NCBI GenBank assembly: GCA_036823255.1
Contig: DAISGC010000052.1
Location: 1 to 28,130 of the forward strand
Length of the DNA stretch: 28,130 nucleotides
Reading direction: 5' to 3'
DNA from: UBA4658 sp002405485
GTDB taxonomy: Bacteria > Planctomycetota > Phycisphaerae > Phycisphaerales > UBA1924
In this document: piece after piece, positions 1 through 6,796 of the stretch
Position numbering within the stretch: the stretch's first letter is position 1
Layout: every line of letters begins with the position of its first letter
Position numbers and translations under genes: made by a program
The notes under the pieces: generated by a model
What the model saw: the letters and a program-made list of their open reading frames with translations, nothing else
What the model was told of the DNA's origin: nothing
The model's database searches: none

Positions 1-14
1 CGATGTAAGGGAAA

Positions 15-30
15 TGTTCCACGTGGAACA
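15..30. promoter_or_regulatory. parS: parS centromere site (ParB-binding)
   Basis: The sequence TGTTCCACGTGGAACA is a perfect 16-bp palindrome. It matches the bacterial parS consensus TGTTnCACGTGnAACA at every fixed position. parS nucleates ParB spreading for chromosome segregation and usually lies near the replication origin. It sits in DNA with no convincing gene. parA and parB are not in this window, so use by ParB is inferred from the match alone. Confidence 0.85.
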
Positions 31-384
31 AAGCAGGGGGTGTGGGGGACGGGGTGGTTGGTGGTGGGCGCGAGTGGGTGACGGGCGACGGAGGGGTCGG
101 CTGGGGGTATGTGAACTTGGCGAAAGCGGGAGCTTCGGGCGTCTTCAAGACCGCCCGGATGGGGTGGTCTTTCAGAACGGACCCACAGTAAGAGGTTGGT
201 AAATCTGAAGTTTTTGCGCCGCAGTGGGTGGCATTCTCGGGCCTAGCGGTTATTCTTCTGCCCGAAGCACTGGACCTTGGTGGAGAGACCGAGAGCCCGG
301 TGCTTTTGCGTTTTTGCCGACCCCTGAATCAGGGGTTTATTCCCACATGTGAGGGTGAGAGATGACCAGAAGGGGCTTTCTGTC
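31..384. other. Non-coding stretch before the first PEP-CTERM gene
   Basis: I find no credible gene here. The open frame at 14-202 starts inside parS and encodes a Gly/Trp/Arg-rich peptide without recognisable features. The right end (300-345) is relatively T-rich, contains a short palindrome at 321-335, and probably holds the promoter of the gene starting at 385. Confidence 0.5.
321..335 (+). promoter_or_regulatory. Short palindrome in the presumed promoter of the first PEP-CTERM gene
   Basis: CCCCTGAATCAGGGG is a perfect odd-length inverted repeat about 50 bp upstream of the start codon. It lies between a possible -35 (TTGCCG, 314-319) and a possible -10 (TTTATT, 336-341), so it could be an operator. 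With the following GTTTATT it could equally be a weak terminator. The promoter elements match consensus only loosely. Confidence 0.3.
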
Positions 385-1164
385 ATGTCTCACCGTTTGT
401 TCAAGGTTGTGGGCGTCTCTGCGCTGGCCGTGATGGCTTTGGCGGGTTCGGCGCAGGCGACCTTCTTTTCGTTTGCCTCGGATGTGAACAGCGACTCCTT
501 CACCTTCGCGGGCACCGCGGGGCCGACGGGGACGTTCACGATCACGCAGGCGTCGCAGGTGAACAGCTTCACACTGCTTTTGGATGATGACAACGGGCCT
601 TTGCCGACGCTGGCGATCACGGGTCTGACGCTGCAGGCGAACCTGACGGCGACGGGCGGTGTGAGCCAGAACATCGCGGGGTCCCTGTTCCAGCACTCGT
701 ATCGGGTGACGGGCACGATCAGCTTCCTGAGCGGGAGCAACACGCTGCTGTCGATCCTGATCGGTGCGAACAACCAGGCCGTGCTGACGGTTCCGGGATC
801 GCAGAACCAGTGGAGCACATCGGGCGCCGTGCTCGGGGCCGACAGCTTCGCGGACGTCACCTATCGCGCGACGAGCGCGCTGGTGAACGCCATCGCGGGG
901 CTCGGCGCGAGCGCGGCGGCGTACGGGATCGCGGTTGGGCCCTCGGGCGTCGCGGACTCGGTCGGGCCGGATGACTTCGCGTTCACGCTCACGACGATCA
1001 ACACCGGGACCATCGGGAGCGTTCCGACGCTCAACGCCAACCGCGCTCCGACGGCGGACTGGCGTGCCGAGTCGAGCTACTCGGGGTCGACGGTCATCCC
1101 GACTCCGGCGAGCGTGGCTCTGCTGGGCGTGGCCGGGCTGACGGCGTTCCGCCGCCGCCGCTGA
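385..1164 (+). CDS. PEP-CTERM-type exported protein, paralogue 1
   Basis: This 259-aa protein has a signal peptide (residues about 1-26, hydrophobic VGVSALAVMALAG, probable cleavage after AQA). A beta-rich body rich in Ser, Thr and Gly follows. The C-terminal tag is VIPTPAS, then a short hydrophobic helix, then RRRR. The tag resembles the planctomycete form of the PEP-CTERM signal, which directs export and processing by an exosortase-type system; the exact PEP triad is replaced by PTP. I chose ATG 385 because AGAAGGGG lies about 9 nt upstream; an in-frame GTG at 349 has no such support. The protein is clearly paralogous to the next gene: both have TF(F/Y)SFASD at the mature N-terminus and LLxDDDNGPLP near residue 70. 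A strong terminator follows. The function is unknown; a cell-surface or matrix role is inferred from the tag. Confidence 0.75.
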   Translation: MSHRLFKVVGVSALAVMALAGSAQATFFSFASDVNSDSFTFAGTAGPTGTFTITQASQVNSFTLLLDDDNGPLPTLAITGLTLQANLTATGGVSQNIAGSLFQHSYRVTGTISFLSGSNTLLSILIGANNQAVLTVPGSQNQWSTSGAVLGADSFADVTYRATSALVNAIAGLGASAAAYGIAVGPSGVADSVGPDDFAFTLTTINTGTIGSVPTLNANRAPTADWRAESSYSGSTVIPTPASVALLGVAGLTAFRRRR

Positions 1165-1205
1165 TCGCCGAACGTGGCAAGTTCGACAACATAAGGAACA
1201 TAGAG

Positions 1206-1233
1206 AAACCCACTGAGAAGTCGGTGGGTTTTT
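1206..1233 (+). terminator. Rho-independent terminator after PEP-CTERM paralogue 1
   Basis: An 11-bp stem (1206-1216 with 1221-1231, one G-T pair) closes a GAAG tetraloop and runs into TTTTT. It lies about 40 bp after the stop codon. It separates the two paralogues into individual transcription units. Confidence 0.85.
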
Positions 1234-1302
1234 CCATGGGCAATGCGCATGGACGTGATGATTGTTTCAGAGAAGATCGCGCAAAAACCCGTGCTGATTG
1301 GG

Positions 1303-1331
1303 TTGGCGTATCCCCAATGCTGGTGTAGAGT
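1303..1331 (+). promoter_or_regulatory. Candidate sigma-70-type promoter of PEP-CTERM paralogue 2
   Basis: TTGGCG (1303-1308) and TAGAGT (1326-1331) are separated by 17 bp. Each matches four of six consensus positions. The pair lies downstream of the preceding terminator and about 90 bp upstream of the start codon, where a promoter is needed. Chance similarity cannot be excluded. Confidence 0.4.
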
Positions 1332-1418
1332 TGCATCGCGATCGCTCTGAGGGGAGCGTCGCACTCGACCAACCGGCTCCAGGAGAGAGAGAACCCGCCG
1401 AAAGGGGAAGGTTCTCAG

Positions 1419-2201
1419 ATGTGCATTCGTGGGAAGTTTGTTCGTGGATCCTGGACCGCTCTTGCCGCCGCGGTCGCCGCGCTCGCCGTGAGCGCGCCGG
1501 CCCAGGCGACGTTCTACAGCTTCGCGTCGGACACGAACTCATCGGGGTACACGGTGAGCGGGTCGGCGGGCGCGGGCAGCTCGTTCCAGATCTCGTCCCC
1601 GCTGGTGAACAGCTACACGCTGCTCGTCGATGACGACAACGGCCCGCTTCCGAGCGCGGCGATCAACAACGTCGGGCTCATCATCGACTTTCAGGCCCAG
1701 CACGCGAGCTCGCAGGTCTTCATCGCCTCGCTCTGGCGGCACACGTACACGGTGACCGGCACGGCCCGCTTCGTCGACTCGGGCGGGAACACCCTTCTGA
1801 CCATTCAGTTTGACTCCGGCACCAGCGGGATCTTCACCGTCTTCGGCGGGCAGAACTCCTGGAGCAGCGTCGGCTCGATCCTGGGCTCGGATGGCATCGC
1901 CGCCGTGCGGTATTCGTGGACGCCCGCGCTGGTCGCGGCTCTCGGCGGCCCGGCGGCCGCGGCGCAGTACGGGATCGTCGGGACCGACTCGATCGCTCCA
2001 GACGACTTCTCGTTCGATCTGTCGGTTCTGAACGCCGGTGCGATCGGATCGCCGGTGCAACTGGACCCGACGAGCAAGCTGCCGACGTCGCGCTGGCAAT
2101 CCGAGAGCTCGTTCAGCGGTTCGTCGAACGTTCCGGAGCCGGGATCGGCTGCGATCGCCGGACTCGCGATCATCGCCGGGATGCGCCGGCGACGACGGTG
2201 A
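1419..2201 (+). CDS. PEP-CTERM exported protein, paralogue 2
   Basis: This 260-aa protein has a signal peptide (residues about 1-30, AALAVSAPAQA). The mature part begins TFYSFASDTNSS, much like the preceding gene. The C-terminus is a classic PEP-CTERM tag: VPEPGS, then the hydrophobic AAIAGLAIIAG, then MRRRRR. It shares LLVDDDNGPLP and a conserved (Q/R)H(S/T)Y.VTGT segment with paralogue 1, so the pair arose by duplication. The SD-like AAAGGGGAAGG at 1400-1410 supports ATG 1419. The role of such proteins is generally surface or extracellular-matrix related. No enzymatic motif is visible, so the specific function is unknown. Confidence 0.8.
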   Translation: MCIRGKFVRGSWTALAAAVAALAVSAPAQATFYSFASDTNSSGYTVSGSAGAGSSFQISSPLVNSYTLLVDDDNGPLPSAAINNVGLIIDFQAQHASSQVFIASLWRHTYTVTGTARFVDSGGNTLLTIQFDSGTSGIFTVFGGQNSWSSVGSILGSDGIAAVRYSWTPALVAALGGPAAAAQYGIVGTDSIAPDDFSFDLSVLNAGAIGSPVQLDPTSKLPTSRWQSESSFSGSSNVPEPGSAAIAGLAIIAGMRRRRR

Positions 2202-2329
2202 GCATCTGCTGAAGCGTCCTGTGTGGGTGTGGGGATCGATTTTGGATGGTGTGAGCCCGGAGATGTTCGGTTTCGAAATGCGCCCCGCCAGTGCTGGAGA
2301 GTGAACGGGCCCGCACCATCGCGAAGACG

Positions 2330-2366
2330 ACTCCGCCGGGGTTTCCTCGGCGGAGTTGTTGTTTTT
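2330..2366 (+). terminator. Rho-independent terminator after PEP-CTERM paralogue 2
   Basis: A 9-bp stem ACTCCGCCG / CGGCGGAGT (2330-2338 with 2348-2356) is followed by TGTTGTTTTT. It lies between convergent genes. In the opposite direction it would be a stem without a good T-tract, so termination of the fumarylacetoacetase transcript here is less certain. Confidence 0.75.
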
Positions 2367-2387
2367 GCCTCGTGCAGCACGGGAGCG

Positions 2388-3716
2388 TCAGGGGGCCGGC
2401 TCGATGCGCCCGCGGCACTCCCCAAAGCCGATCCGGCGGAAGCCGTCGCGCTGGCAGAAGGCGGTCATGATGACCTCGTCGCCGTCGGCAAGGAACGTCC
2501 GCGACTCGCCGGTGGGGAGCTGGATGGGCACGCGGGGCCTGGGCTTGCCGTCGGGGCCGAGGTGCGGCGGGCCGTCCCAAGTGCGTTCCAGCAGGCACCC
2601 GCGGCTGGCCTTGTCCGGACCGGAGATGGTCCCGCTGCCGAGCAGATCGCCGGGTTGCAGGTTGCATCCGTTGCTGGCGTGGTGGGCGATCATCTGGGCG
2701 ATGGTCCAGTACATGTGCCTGAACGAGCCGGTGCTGATGTGGAACGGCGACATGCCGCGCTCGCGCATCTGGGCGGTTTGCAACGCGACCGAGAGCGTGA
2801 TGTCGAGCCCCCAGGGTTGCTCGGTGCGCAGATAGTCGAGCGGCTGCGGATCATCGGGTCCGCGTTCGGGGCCGGGGATGCGGAAGGGTTCGAGCGCGGC
2901 CATCGTGACCACGGCGCTTGAGACGGTGGAGGCGAAGTTCTTGGCCAGGAACGGGCCCAGGGGCTGATACTCCCACTTCTGGATGTCCCGCGCGGACCAG
3001 TCGTTGAGGATGCAGACGCCCAGGACGTGCTCGTGGACGGCGTTGATGTCGATGGGCTCGCCGAGCATGTTGCCGGGGCCGACATAGACCCCGAGTTCGA
3101 GCTCATAGTCGAGCATCTTGCAGGGGCCGAAGGAGGGGCCGGCACCGGGTTCGGTGTCTGGCGGCGAGAGCTGGCCGCGGGGCCGACGGATCGGTCGGCC
3201 GGACTCGACGATGCTGGAGGCGCGCCCGTGGTACCCGATGGGCACGTGCGTGTAGTTCGGGAGCAGGGGGTTGTCGGGCCTGAACATGGATCCGACGTTG
3301 GTGGCGTGGTGCTTGGAGGCGTAGAAGTCGGTGTAGTTGAAGATGGCGATGGGGAGGGTGAACTGCACGTCGGCCGCGGGGATCAGGCACTTCTGCCGCA
3401 GCCGCCGCGCCTGTTGACCGCCGGGGCTGTCGGCGCGGAGGAACTTCTGCAGCATGCCTCGGAGCTTTGGCCAGAGTTCGGGCACGCTCGCGAAGGCGTT
3501 CCACATGGGCATGTGGATGAGCTCGTCGAGGTCTTCATCGTCGCGGAAGAAGTCGGCCTCGCCGAGCGCGGTGAGGTCGAGCACCTGATCGCCGATGCGG
3601 GTGCAGAGGTGGGTGTGGGCGTGATCGTCGTGTTCGCGCTCGAACGCGCAGAGGGGCAGATTCTGGATGGGGAAGTCGGTCGCCGGGTCGTTGGCGGATT
3701 CGACCCAGGAAGTCAT
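2388..3716 (-). CDS. fahA: Fumarylacetoacetase
   Basis: A 442-aa enzyme that hydrolyses 4-fumarylacetoacetate to fumarate and acetoacetate, the last step of tyrosine/homogentisate breakdown in the cytoplasm. The N-terminal WVESANDP.TDFPIQNLP is a signature of the family. Visible active-site residues, by analogy with the mouse enzyme, are D130 and H137 in TDFYASKHHA, E205 and E207 in YELELG, D239-W240 in LNDWSARD, and the lysine in FLAKNFAS. The length is close to the usual about 420 aa. The homologous start is MTSWVESAND (3716); in-frame starts at 3746 and 3767 would add short tails and none has a clear SD. No other homogentisate-pathway gene is adjacent. Its upstream neighbour, xerD, is on the same strand 64 bp away. 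Confidence 0.93.
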   Translation of the reverse strand: MTSWVESANDPATDFPIQNLPLCAFEREHDDHAHTHLCTRIGDQVLDLTALGEADFFRDDEDLDELIHMPMWNAFASVPELWPKLRGMLQKFLRADSPGGQQARRLRQKCLIPAADVQFTLPIAIFNYTDFYASKHHATNVGSMFRPDNPLLPNYTHVPIGYHGRASSIVESGRPIRRPRGQLSPPDTEPGAGPSFGPCKMLDYELELGVYVGPGNMLGEPIDINAVHEHVLGVCILNDWSARDIQKWEYQPLGPFLAKNFASTVSSAVVTMAALEPFRIPGPERGPDDPQPLDYLRTEQPWGLDITLSVALQTAQMRERGMSPFHISTGSFRHMYWTIAQMIAHHASNGCNLQPGDLLGSGTISGPDKASRGCLLERTWDGPPHLGPDGKPRPRVPIQLPTGESRTFLADGDEVIMTAFCQRDGFRRIGFGECRGRIEPAP

Positions 3717-3780
3717 GGCGGGATCGTGCGTGGCGTCGATGGGCATGCGCGAGCGTATGCCGAGCACGTCGCGATCGCGA

Positions 3781-4761
3781 TCAGGGCCGCGGGTGGTATC
3801 TGCTGTGGACGCTCTTCAGCCGCGCGGAGTCGACGTGGGTGTAGATCTGCGTGGTGGAGATGTCGGCGTGGCCAAGCAGATCCTGCACGACGCGGAGGTC
3901 GGCTCCGCCCGAGAGCAGATGCGTGGCGAAGCTGTGGCGGAGCATGTGCGGGTGCACGTCGCGCAATCCGGCGAGGGCGGCGTTCTTCTTGACGAGCTGC
4001 CAGACCGCGACCCGTTCGAGCGGGCGGCCGGTCCTGGAGAGCAGCAGGCGACCATCTGATCGATCGGGCCGGGCGCGTTCTCCGTTGGCGGTCGAGCCGA
4101 TCAGCCGCGGTCGGCAGTCGGCGAGGTAGCGTTCAAGGGCGGTCTGCGCGGGCCGGCCGACAGGAACGAGGCGCTGCTTGTTGCCCTTGCCGGTGACGGT
4201 GATGATCCCGAGCGAGGGATGGATGTCCTTGACGTGCAGATCGGCGACCTCGCTGGCGCGCAGGCCGCAGGCGTACATGAGTTCGAGCATCGCCCGATCG
4301 CGCAGGTGCAGCGGAGGAGCGGCGGGGTTCTTCTCCGGCGGGGCCTTGTCCGGAGCTTCGACGAGCTGCTTCATCTGCCGGGGCGAGAGCACGCCGGGGA
4401 GCTTCTTCCAGCGGGTCGGGCGGTCCAGATGGTCGGCGGGGTTGTCGGTGATGAGGCCGGTGCTGAGCAGCCATCGGCAGAAGACCCGCGTGGTGGCCAG
4501 GTGGCGGATCACGCTGCTGGATTCCATGCCGCGATCGTTCTTCAGACGGGCAAGGTGCGTGGCGAGGTCGCGCGGGGTGACCTGAGCGAAGGCGGTTCGC
4601 CCGACGTCGGAAAGATCGATGAGCAGGTCGCGGAGGTCGCGGTCGTAGGCCTCCAGGGAGTTCTTCGCCAGGCCGCACTCGACGCGGAGAAAGGCGAGGA
4701 ACTGTGAGCGAGCCTTGGCGAACTCTGGTGGAAGGGTGATGGGCGAGGCGGCCGCGGGCAT
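3781..4761 (-). CDS. xerD: Site-specific tyrosine recombinase XerD/XerC
   Basis: This 326-aa phage-integrase-family recombinase probably resolves chromosome dimers at dif together with a second Xer protein. The N-terminal SAM-like DNA-binding domain (about 10-100) reads FLAFLRVECGLAKNSLEAYD, typical of XerD. The catalytic set is complete: R168 (CGLRASEV), K192 (TGKGNKQR), H272-R275 (HMLRHSFATH), H298 (GHADISTT) and nucleophile Y307 (IYTHV). I chose ATG 4761; a GTG at 4779 would add six residues. XerC cannot be excluded, but the first helix resembles XerD more. No integron, phage or transposon features surround it, so a housekeeping role is likelier than a mobile-element integrase. No dif-like site was recognised. 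Confidence 0.9.
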   Translation of the reverse strand: MPAAASPITLPPEFAKARSQFLAFLRVECGLAKNSLEAYDRDLRDLLIDLSDVGRTAFAQVTPRDLATHLARLKNDRGMESSSVIRHLATTRVFCRWLLSTGLITDNPADHLDRPTRWKKLPGVLSPRQMKQLVEAPDKAPPEKNPAAPPLHLRDRAMLELMYACGLRASEVADLHVKDIHPSLGIITVTGKGNKQRLVPVGRPAQTALERYLADCRPRLIGSTANGERARPDRSDGRLLLSRTGRPLERVAVWQLVKKNAALAGLRDVHPHMLRHSFATHLLSGGADLRVVQDLLGHADISTTQIYTHVDSARLKSVHSRYHPRP

Positions 4762-4852
4762 CGCTCGGATTATCGGCACGACCGCCCGCGACCGATTCCC
4801 GAATCCCCTCTTCCCGAGTCTTGAGCGGCGCGCGAGTGGACTGATCAGCGGG

Positions 4853-4890
4853 AAAGGAAAACCGCCCCGGTCCTTTGGGAACCGGGGCGG
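4853..4890 (-). terminator. Rho-independent terminator of the flagellin / flagellar block
   Basis: Reading the - strand, a perfect 10-bp stem (4881-4890 with 4862-4871) closes a 9-nt loop and is followed by TTTTCCTTT. It lies about 40 bp after the flagellin 1 stop codon and ends the long run of - strand flagellar genes. Confidence 0.85.
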
Positions 4891-4929
4891 CGAAGTGCTA
4901 CGGAGTCACTGGTCGGCCTACTTCAGGGA

Positions 4930-6447
4930 TTAGCCCCGGAGCAGGGAGAGGGCCGACTGCGGCGACTGGTTCGCCAGACCGAGGACGTTGGTGGCCGCCT
5001 GCACCAGGATCTGGTTGCGGGTAAGGCCGGCGGTCTCGGCGGCGAAGTTGGCGTCGCGGATGGAGCTCTCGGCGGCCGAGGTGTTCTCCAGCGACACACC
5101 GAGCGAGCGGATGGTCGCACCGATGGTGTTCTTCTGGAAGGCACCGAGGCGGCCGCGGGTGCTGGAGACCTGGGTGATGGCCTCAGCGACGACCTTCTGA
5201 GCGTTCTCGAGGTTGCCGCTCACCACGTTGTTGGACTGACCGGAGGCCAGCGAGTTGAGGAAGCCGGTGGTCGAGTTGCCGAGCTTGCGGATGGCGATGT
5301 TGCCGACGCCGATGGCGACCTTGCCGGCGATATCAACCTGGCCGGCGAGCTGGAAGTCGGCCCCGCCGCCGGTGATGGTGAAGGCGGAGACGGCGCCCAG
5401 GGTCTGGGAGGCGGAGGTGGAGAAGGTGATCTCGGTGTCGAGGAAGTCGCTGTTGACGCGAGCGGTCTTGCCGTTGGCGGTGGCGCGGATGCCGTTGATG
5501 GTGGCGTTGACGTCCTGGCCGAGGTCGCGGAAGCCGTTGGTGATGGCCGAGGAGTTGAACGCCTGGCGGGTACCGGTGTTGTTGGTGTTGAAGTTGGTGG
5601 CGGTTCGGCTGTAGACGCCGGTCGTGCCGGTGGTCAGGCCGCCGGCGTTGATGACGCGGACGCTGACGAACTCGCTGGAGCCGAAGTCGGTCGAGCTGAG
5701 GGTGAGGCCGGTGCCGGAGACGACGGCCTGCACGCCGGTGACGTTGGTGAAGCTGTTGATGGAGTCGCGGATGCTCGTGAGCGTGGTGCCCGAGCTGAAG
5801 GAGAGCTCGCGGGAGCCCTTGCTGCCGCCGACTTCGATCACGAACTGGGCGCTGGCGGCCGAGAGGTCCAGGGCGGCGGCGCCGGCGGAGAGGAACAGAC
5901 CGGCCTGCTGGGCGGACTGGGTGACGATGGCGTTGACGGCGAGGGTGGAGCCGCTGGCGAGCTTGGCGCCGTTGACCTTGAAGTCGGTGACGCTGGTGGC
6001 GACGCTGTTCACCTGGTAATCCAGGGAGCCGTTGAGGAGGCGCTTGCCCTGGAAGCTGGTGGAGCCGGCGACGCGGTCGATGGTCTGCAGGATCGAGTCG
6101 ATCTGCAGCTGGTTGGCCTTCTTTTCATCCTCCGACAGGCCGGCGGTGTTGGCCGTGTTGGTGATGAGCCCCTGCAGCTCGGTGAGCAGCGAGGAGACTT
6201 CGGAGAGACCACCCTCGGCGATGTTCACGACCTGGTCGGCGCGCTCGGCGTTGCCGATGGCGGCGTTGATCGAGTTCTTCTCCGAGCGCAGCTTCTCGCT
6301 GGCGATCAGACCTGCCGGGTCGTCCTTGCCGCGGTTGATCCGCAGACCCGTGGACAGGCGCTCGAGCGACTGGTTCAGCGAGTTGTTGTTCTGACCCAGG
6401 ACGCGCTGAGCAATGAGAGACTGGACGTTGGTGTTGATCCGACTCAT
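4930..6447 (-). CDS. fliC: Flagellin 1
   Basis: The filament subunit, 505 aa. The conserved N-terminal D0/D1 helices read INTNVQSLIAQRVL, LERLSTGLRINRGKDDPAGL and RSEKNSINAAIGNAERA. The C-terminal helices read RGRLGAFQKNTIG and ESSIRDANFAAETAGLTRNQ, ending in LSLLRG. The central region (about 140-420) contains a flagellin-IN-like segment (GGSKGSRELSF, then TLTSIRDSINSF) typical of larger bacterial flagellins. ATG 6447 is preceded by a strong SD, GGAGGA at 6456-6461. It is the last gene before the block terminator and sits downstream of fliW, csrA and flagellin 2. Its structured leader carries putative CsrA sites, so translational control is likely. It resembles flagellin 2 at both ends but differs in the middle. 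Confidence 0.95.
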   Translation of the reverse strand: MSRINTNVQSLIAQRVLGQNNNSLNQSLERLSTGLRINRGKDDPAGLIASEKLRSEKNSINAAIGNAERADQVVNIAEGGLSEVSSLLTELQGLITNTANTAGLSEDEKKANQLQIDSILQTIDRVAGSTSFQGKRLLNGSLDYQVNSVATSVTDFKVNGAKLASGSTLAVNAIVTQSAQQAGLFLSAGAAALDLSAASAQFVIEVGGSKGSRELSFSSGTTLTSIRDSINSFTNVTGVQAVVSGTGLTLSSTDFGSSEFVSVRVINAGGLTTGTTGVYSRTATNFNTNNTGTRQAFNSSAITNGFRDLGQDVNATINGIRATANGKTARVNSDFLDTEITFSTSASQTLGAVSAFTITGGGADFQLAGQVDIAGKVAIGVGNIAIRKLGNSTTGFLNSLASGQSNNVVSGNLENAQKVVAEAITQVSSTRGRLGAFQKNTIGATIRSLGVSLENTSAAESSIRDANFAAETAGLTRNQILVQAATNVLGLANQSPQSALSLLRG

Positions 6448-6702
6448 GTTCGATGTCCTCCGTGCACTTTCTTGAACCGGGCGCTCGTCGCTGGCCCGGC
6501 CCCACCTTGGGGCTGCTTGCCGCTTCCCGGCGGCGTACACACTTGAGCGCCCCGTGGGGTTTGGAGCGCCCGTCCGGCATCCGTGCCGGACACGGTCGTC
6601 CGGCTGCTCCACGAGAGCGCCGGAACAGGCGGGACATCGACGAGGACGGAGGGCGGGTTGAGTTCGCGGATCTCAGGAGCGGCGAGAAATTCCAAAAATG
6701 TC
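6448..6702 (-). promoter_or_regulatory. Flagellin 1 leader region
   Basis: This 255-nt non-coding stretch lies between the flagellin 2 terminator and flagellin 1. In transcription order it holds a GGA-loop hairpin (6572-6591), a 6-bp stem GCCCCA/TGGGGC (6499-6513), and the SD with CACGGAGGA (6456-6464). I could not find a convincing sigma-28 or sigma-54 promoter. With the terminator upstream, flagellin 1 probably has its own promoter within 6592-6702. Confidence 0.5.
6572..6591 (-). promoter_or_regulatory. Putative CsrA-binding hairpin in the flagellin 1 leader
   Basis: In the RNA a 7-bp stem GUCCGGC/GCCGGAC presents the hexaloop ACGGAU. This fits the CsrA/RsmA recognition rule: ANGGA in a hairpin loop, with GGAU as in the high-affinity consensus. 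It lies about 125 nt upstream of the start codon. Function is inferred from the motif. Confidence 0.5.
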
Positions 6703-6731
6703 GGAAGCCCCCCGACTGTCGGGGGGCTTCC
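6703..6731 (-). terminator. Terminator of flagellin 2
   Basis: A perfect 13-bp stem (6703-6715 with 6719-6731) has a 3-nt loop. On the - strand it is followed by GACATTTTTGG. It lies about 65 bp after the flagellin 2 stop codon, so the two flagellins are probably separate transcripts. Confidence 0.75.
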
Positions 6732-6796
6732 TGGAGGATTCGGACCGGTTTTTGGACGTCCGATCGGGGGTTATCACCCGAGGATCGGTCCCGGAG

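Noticed and set aside
14..202. Small open frame at the left edge
   Set aside because: It begins inside parS, is low-complexity and has no SD-like support.
3781..4761. Integrase of a mobile element
   Set aside because: No attachment-site repeats, tRNA or phage genes were seen next to it, and it is the usual size for a housekeeping Xer protein.
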